Positions 63,340-64,000 of a stretch of DNA of 64,000 nucleotides are shown here, one piece after another. How positions within the stretch are numbered: the stretch's first letter is position 1; each line of letters opens with the position of its first letter. The stretch is from Virgibacillus aidingensis (GTDB lineage Bacteria; Bacillota; Bacilli; Bacillales; Amphibacillaceae): NCBI RefSeq assembly GCF_010994035.1, contig NZ_WIXN01000001.1, positions 285,918 through 349,917 on the forward strand, read 5' to 3'. Both the position numbers and the translations under genes were made by a program. The notes under the pieces are model-generated. The model was not told the origin of the DNA, did no database searches, and saw only the letters and a program-made list of their open reading frames with translations.

Positions 63340-63813
63340 ATGGATCTTTTAAATGAAAAAGCACTTTACAAAATAGTAAACGACTTATCCTGGGAATTTT
63401 TTCACAAACCTTTTATACACCAGGTTAAATTCAACTCCCGATTAAGGACAACAGGTGGCAGATATTTACCTCATAAGAAAACAATTGAATTAAATCCCAA
63501 GTATTATATGGAAGCGGATGAAAATGAGTTTATAGGTATAATTAAACACGAATTATGCCATTACCATCTTCATATAGAAGGGAAAGGCTACAAACACGGG
63601 GATGCTGATTTCAAATTTTTATTAAAAAAAACGGGGTCGCCAAGGTACTGTAAGCCGCTGCCATCTAACCAACTGATGTATAAGCATGAATATAAATGTA
63701 AAAAATGCGGTTTTATATATAGAAGGATCAGGAAAGTGAATACGAAAAAATATGGATGCGGAAAATGCCATGGTAAATTGGCTTATCAGGAGAAAGTCGA
63801 AGTTCATGCATAA
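63340..63813 (+). CDS. sprT: SprT-like zinc metalloprotease
   Basis: A 157-residue SprT/YdcK family protein. Zinc site H70-E71-L-C-H74 (HExxH), third ligand His in the following helix, and a C-terminal zinc ribbon CKKCGF ... CGKCHGK (about 128-150). B. subtilis ydcK is the positional counterpart. The function in bacteria is unclear; eukaryotic SPRTN removes DNA-protein crosslinks. ATG without a strong ribosome site. Confidence 0.92.
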   Translation: MDLLNEKALYKIVNDLSWEFFHKPFIHQVKFNSRLRTTGGRYLPHKKTIELNPKYYMEADENEFIGIIKHELCHYHLHIEGKGYKHGDADFKFLLKKTGSPRYCKPLPSNQLMYKHEYKCKKCGFIYRRIRKVNTKKYGCGKCHGKLAYQEKVEVHA

Positions 63814-63951
63814 AAGATGACCAATAGTCTTATTTAATAAAAGCTATTTATTCAATTATAGCAGCCAAAGCTTAAAAAAATATCCCGCGGTTTATATTAA
63901 AATTTGTTGACGAATGAAATAGGACATGTTAAATTCTCAAGTTTGACAGTT

Positions 63952-63996
63952 AAAACCCCAGAAATACTTATGTACCAAGTATTTCTGGGGTTTTTT
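63952..63996. terminator. Strong terminator at the right edge
   Basis: AAAACCCCAGAAATACTT / AAGTATTTCTGGGGTTTT, 18 bp perfect stem, seven-base loop, T run on plus and A run on the other side. It ends the sprT transcript or a gene entering from beyond the window. Confidence 0.9.
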
Positions 63997-64000
63997 GAAC

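Overview
The window is a chromosomal segment of a low-to-moderate G+C Firmicute of the family Bacillaceae. The evidence is gene order. From about 42.4 kb to the right end it follows the Bacillus subtilis ydb/ydc neighbourhood: cshA, ydbS, ydbT, rhomboid ydcA, acpS, ydcC, ndoAI-ndoA, rsbRSTUVW-sigB-rsbX, tex, sprT. Strong GGAGG ribosome sites, frequent TTG/GTG starts and intrinsic terminators also fit. The genus cannot be fixed from the sequence alone; a halotolerant Oceanobacillus/Virgibacillus/Lentibacillus-like bacillus is my inference. I saw no tRNA, rRNA, prophage or CRISPR array.

Left part (0-24.5 kb): two tandem paralogous membrane proteins (the first cut by the window edge), a cold-shock protein, a methyltransferase, an M19 dipeptidase, a beta-hydroxyacid dehydrogenase, a YteA/DksA-like protein, and the secretion-stress module htrA divergent from cssRS. 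Then come typA, a DDAH-like amidinotransferase, a YqcI/YcgG protein, and an unannotated 52-residue gene with its own sigma-B-like promoter and terminator. A thiolase/SDR/acyl-CoA dehydrogenase operon follows, then a DUF368 (PopT-type) transporter, a thioredoxin, a lipoprotein barnase with its barstar, and a LysR regulator divergent from an EamA exporter.

Middle (24.5-42 kb): a cadCA metal-efflux operon with a readable promoter and operator, and a decayed stretch holding an ABC-permease remnant and an IS110 remnant beside an orphan barstar-like gene. A VOC protein and a palindromic GGGACACGGGGACAGG repeat cluster precede a two-component system followed by two PepSY proteins. After these lie a CD3324-type regulator, an FMN reductase, an ABC exporter pair, a glutaredoxin-like protein, a YppG-like protein, an esterase, DegV and a second EamA transporter.

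Right part (42-64 kb): the conserved cshA-to-sprT block. Three things distinguish it from B. subtilis. There is no alr between ydcC and ndoAI; that interval holds a 40-bp tandem repeat, a NERD-domain protein and an exactly registered array of 18 units of 52 bp. A catalase lies between tex and sprT. A 118-bp gap with two perfect hairpins separates rsbT from rsbU. The rsb genes form a complete partner-switching pathway: the RsbR/RsbS stressosome holds RsbT, RsbT activates RsbU, RsbU dephosphorylates RsbV, and RsbV pulls RsbW off sigma-B; RsbX resets the stressosome. A sigma-B promoter before rsbV closes the positive loop.
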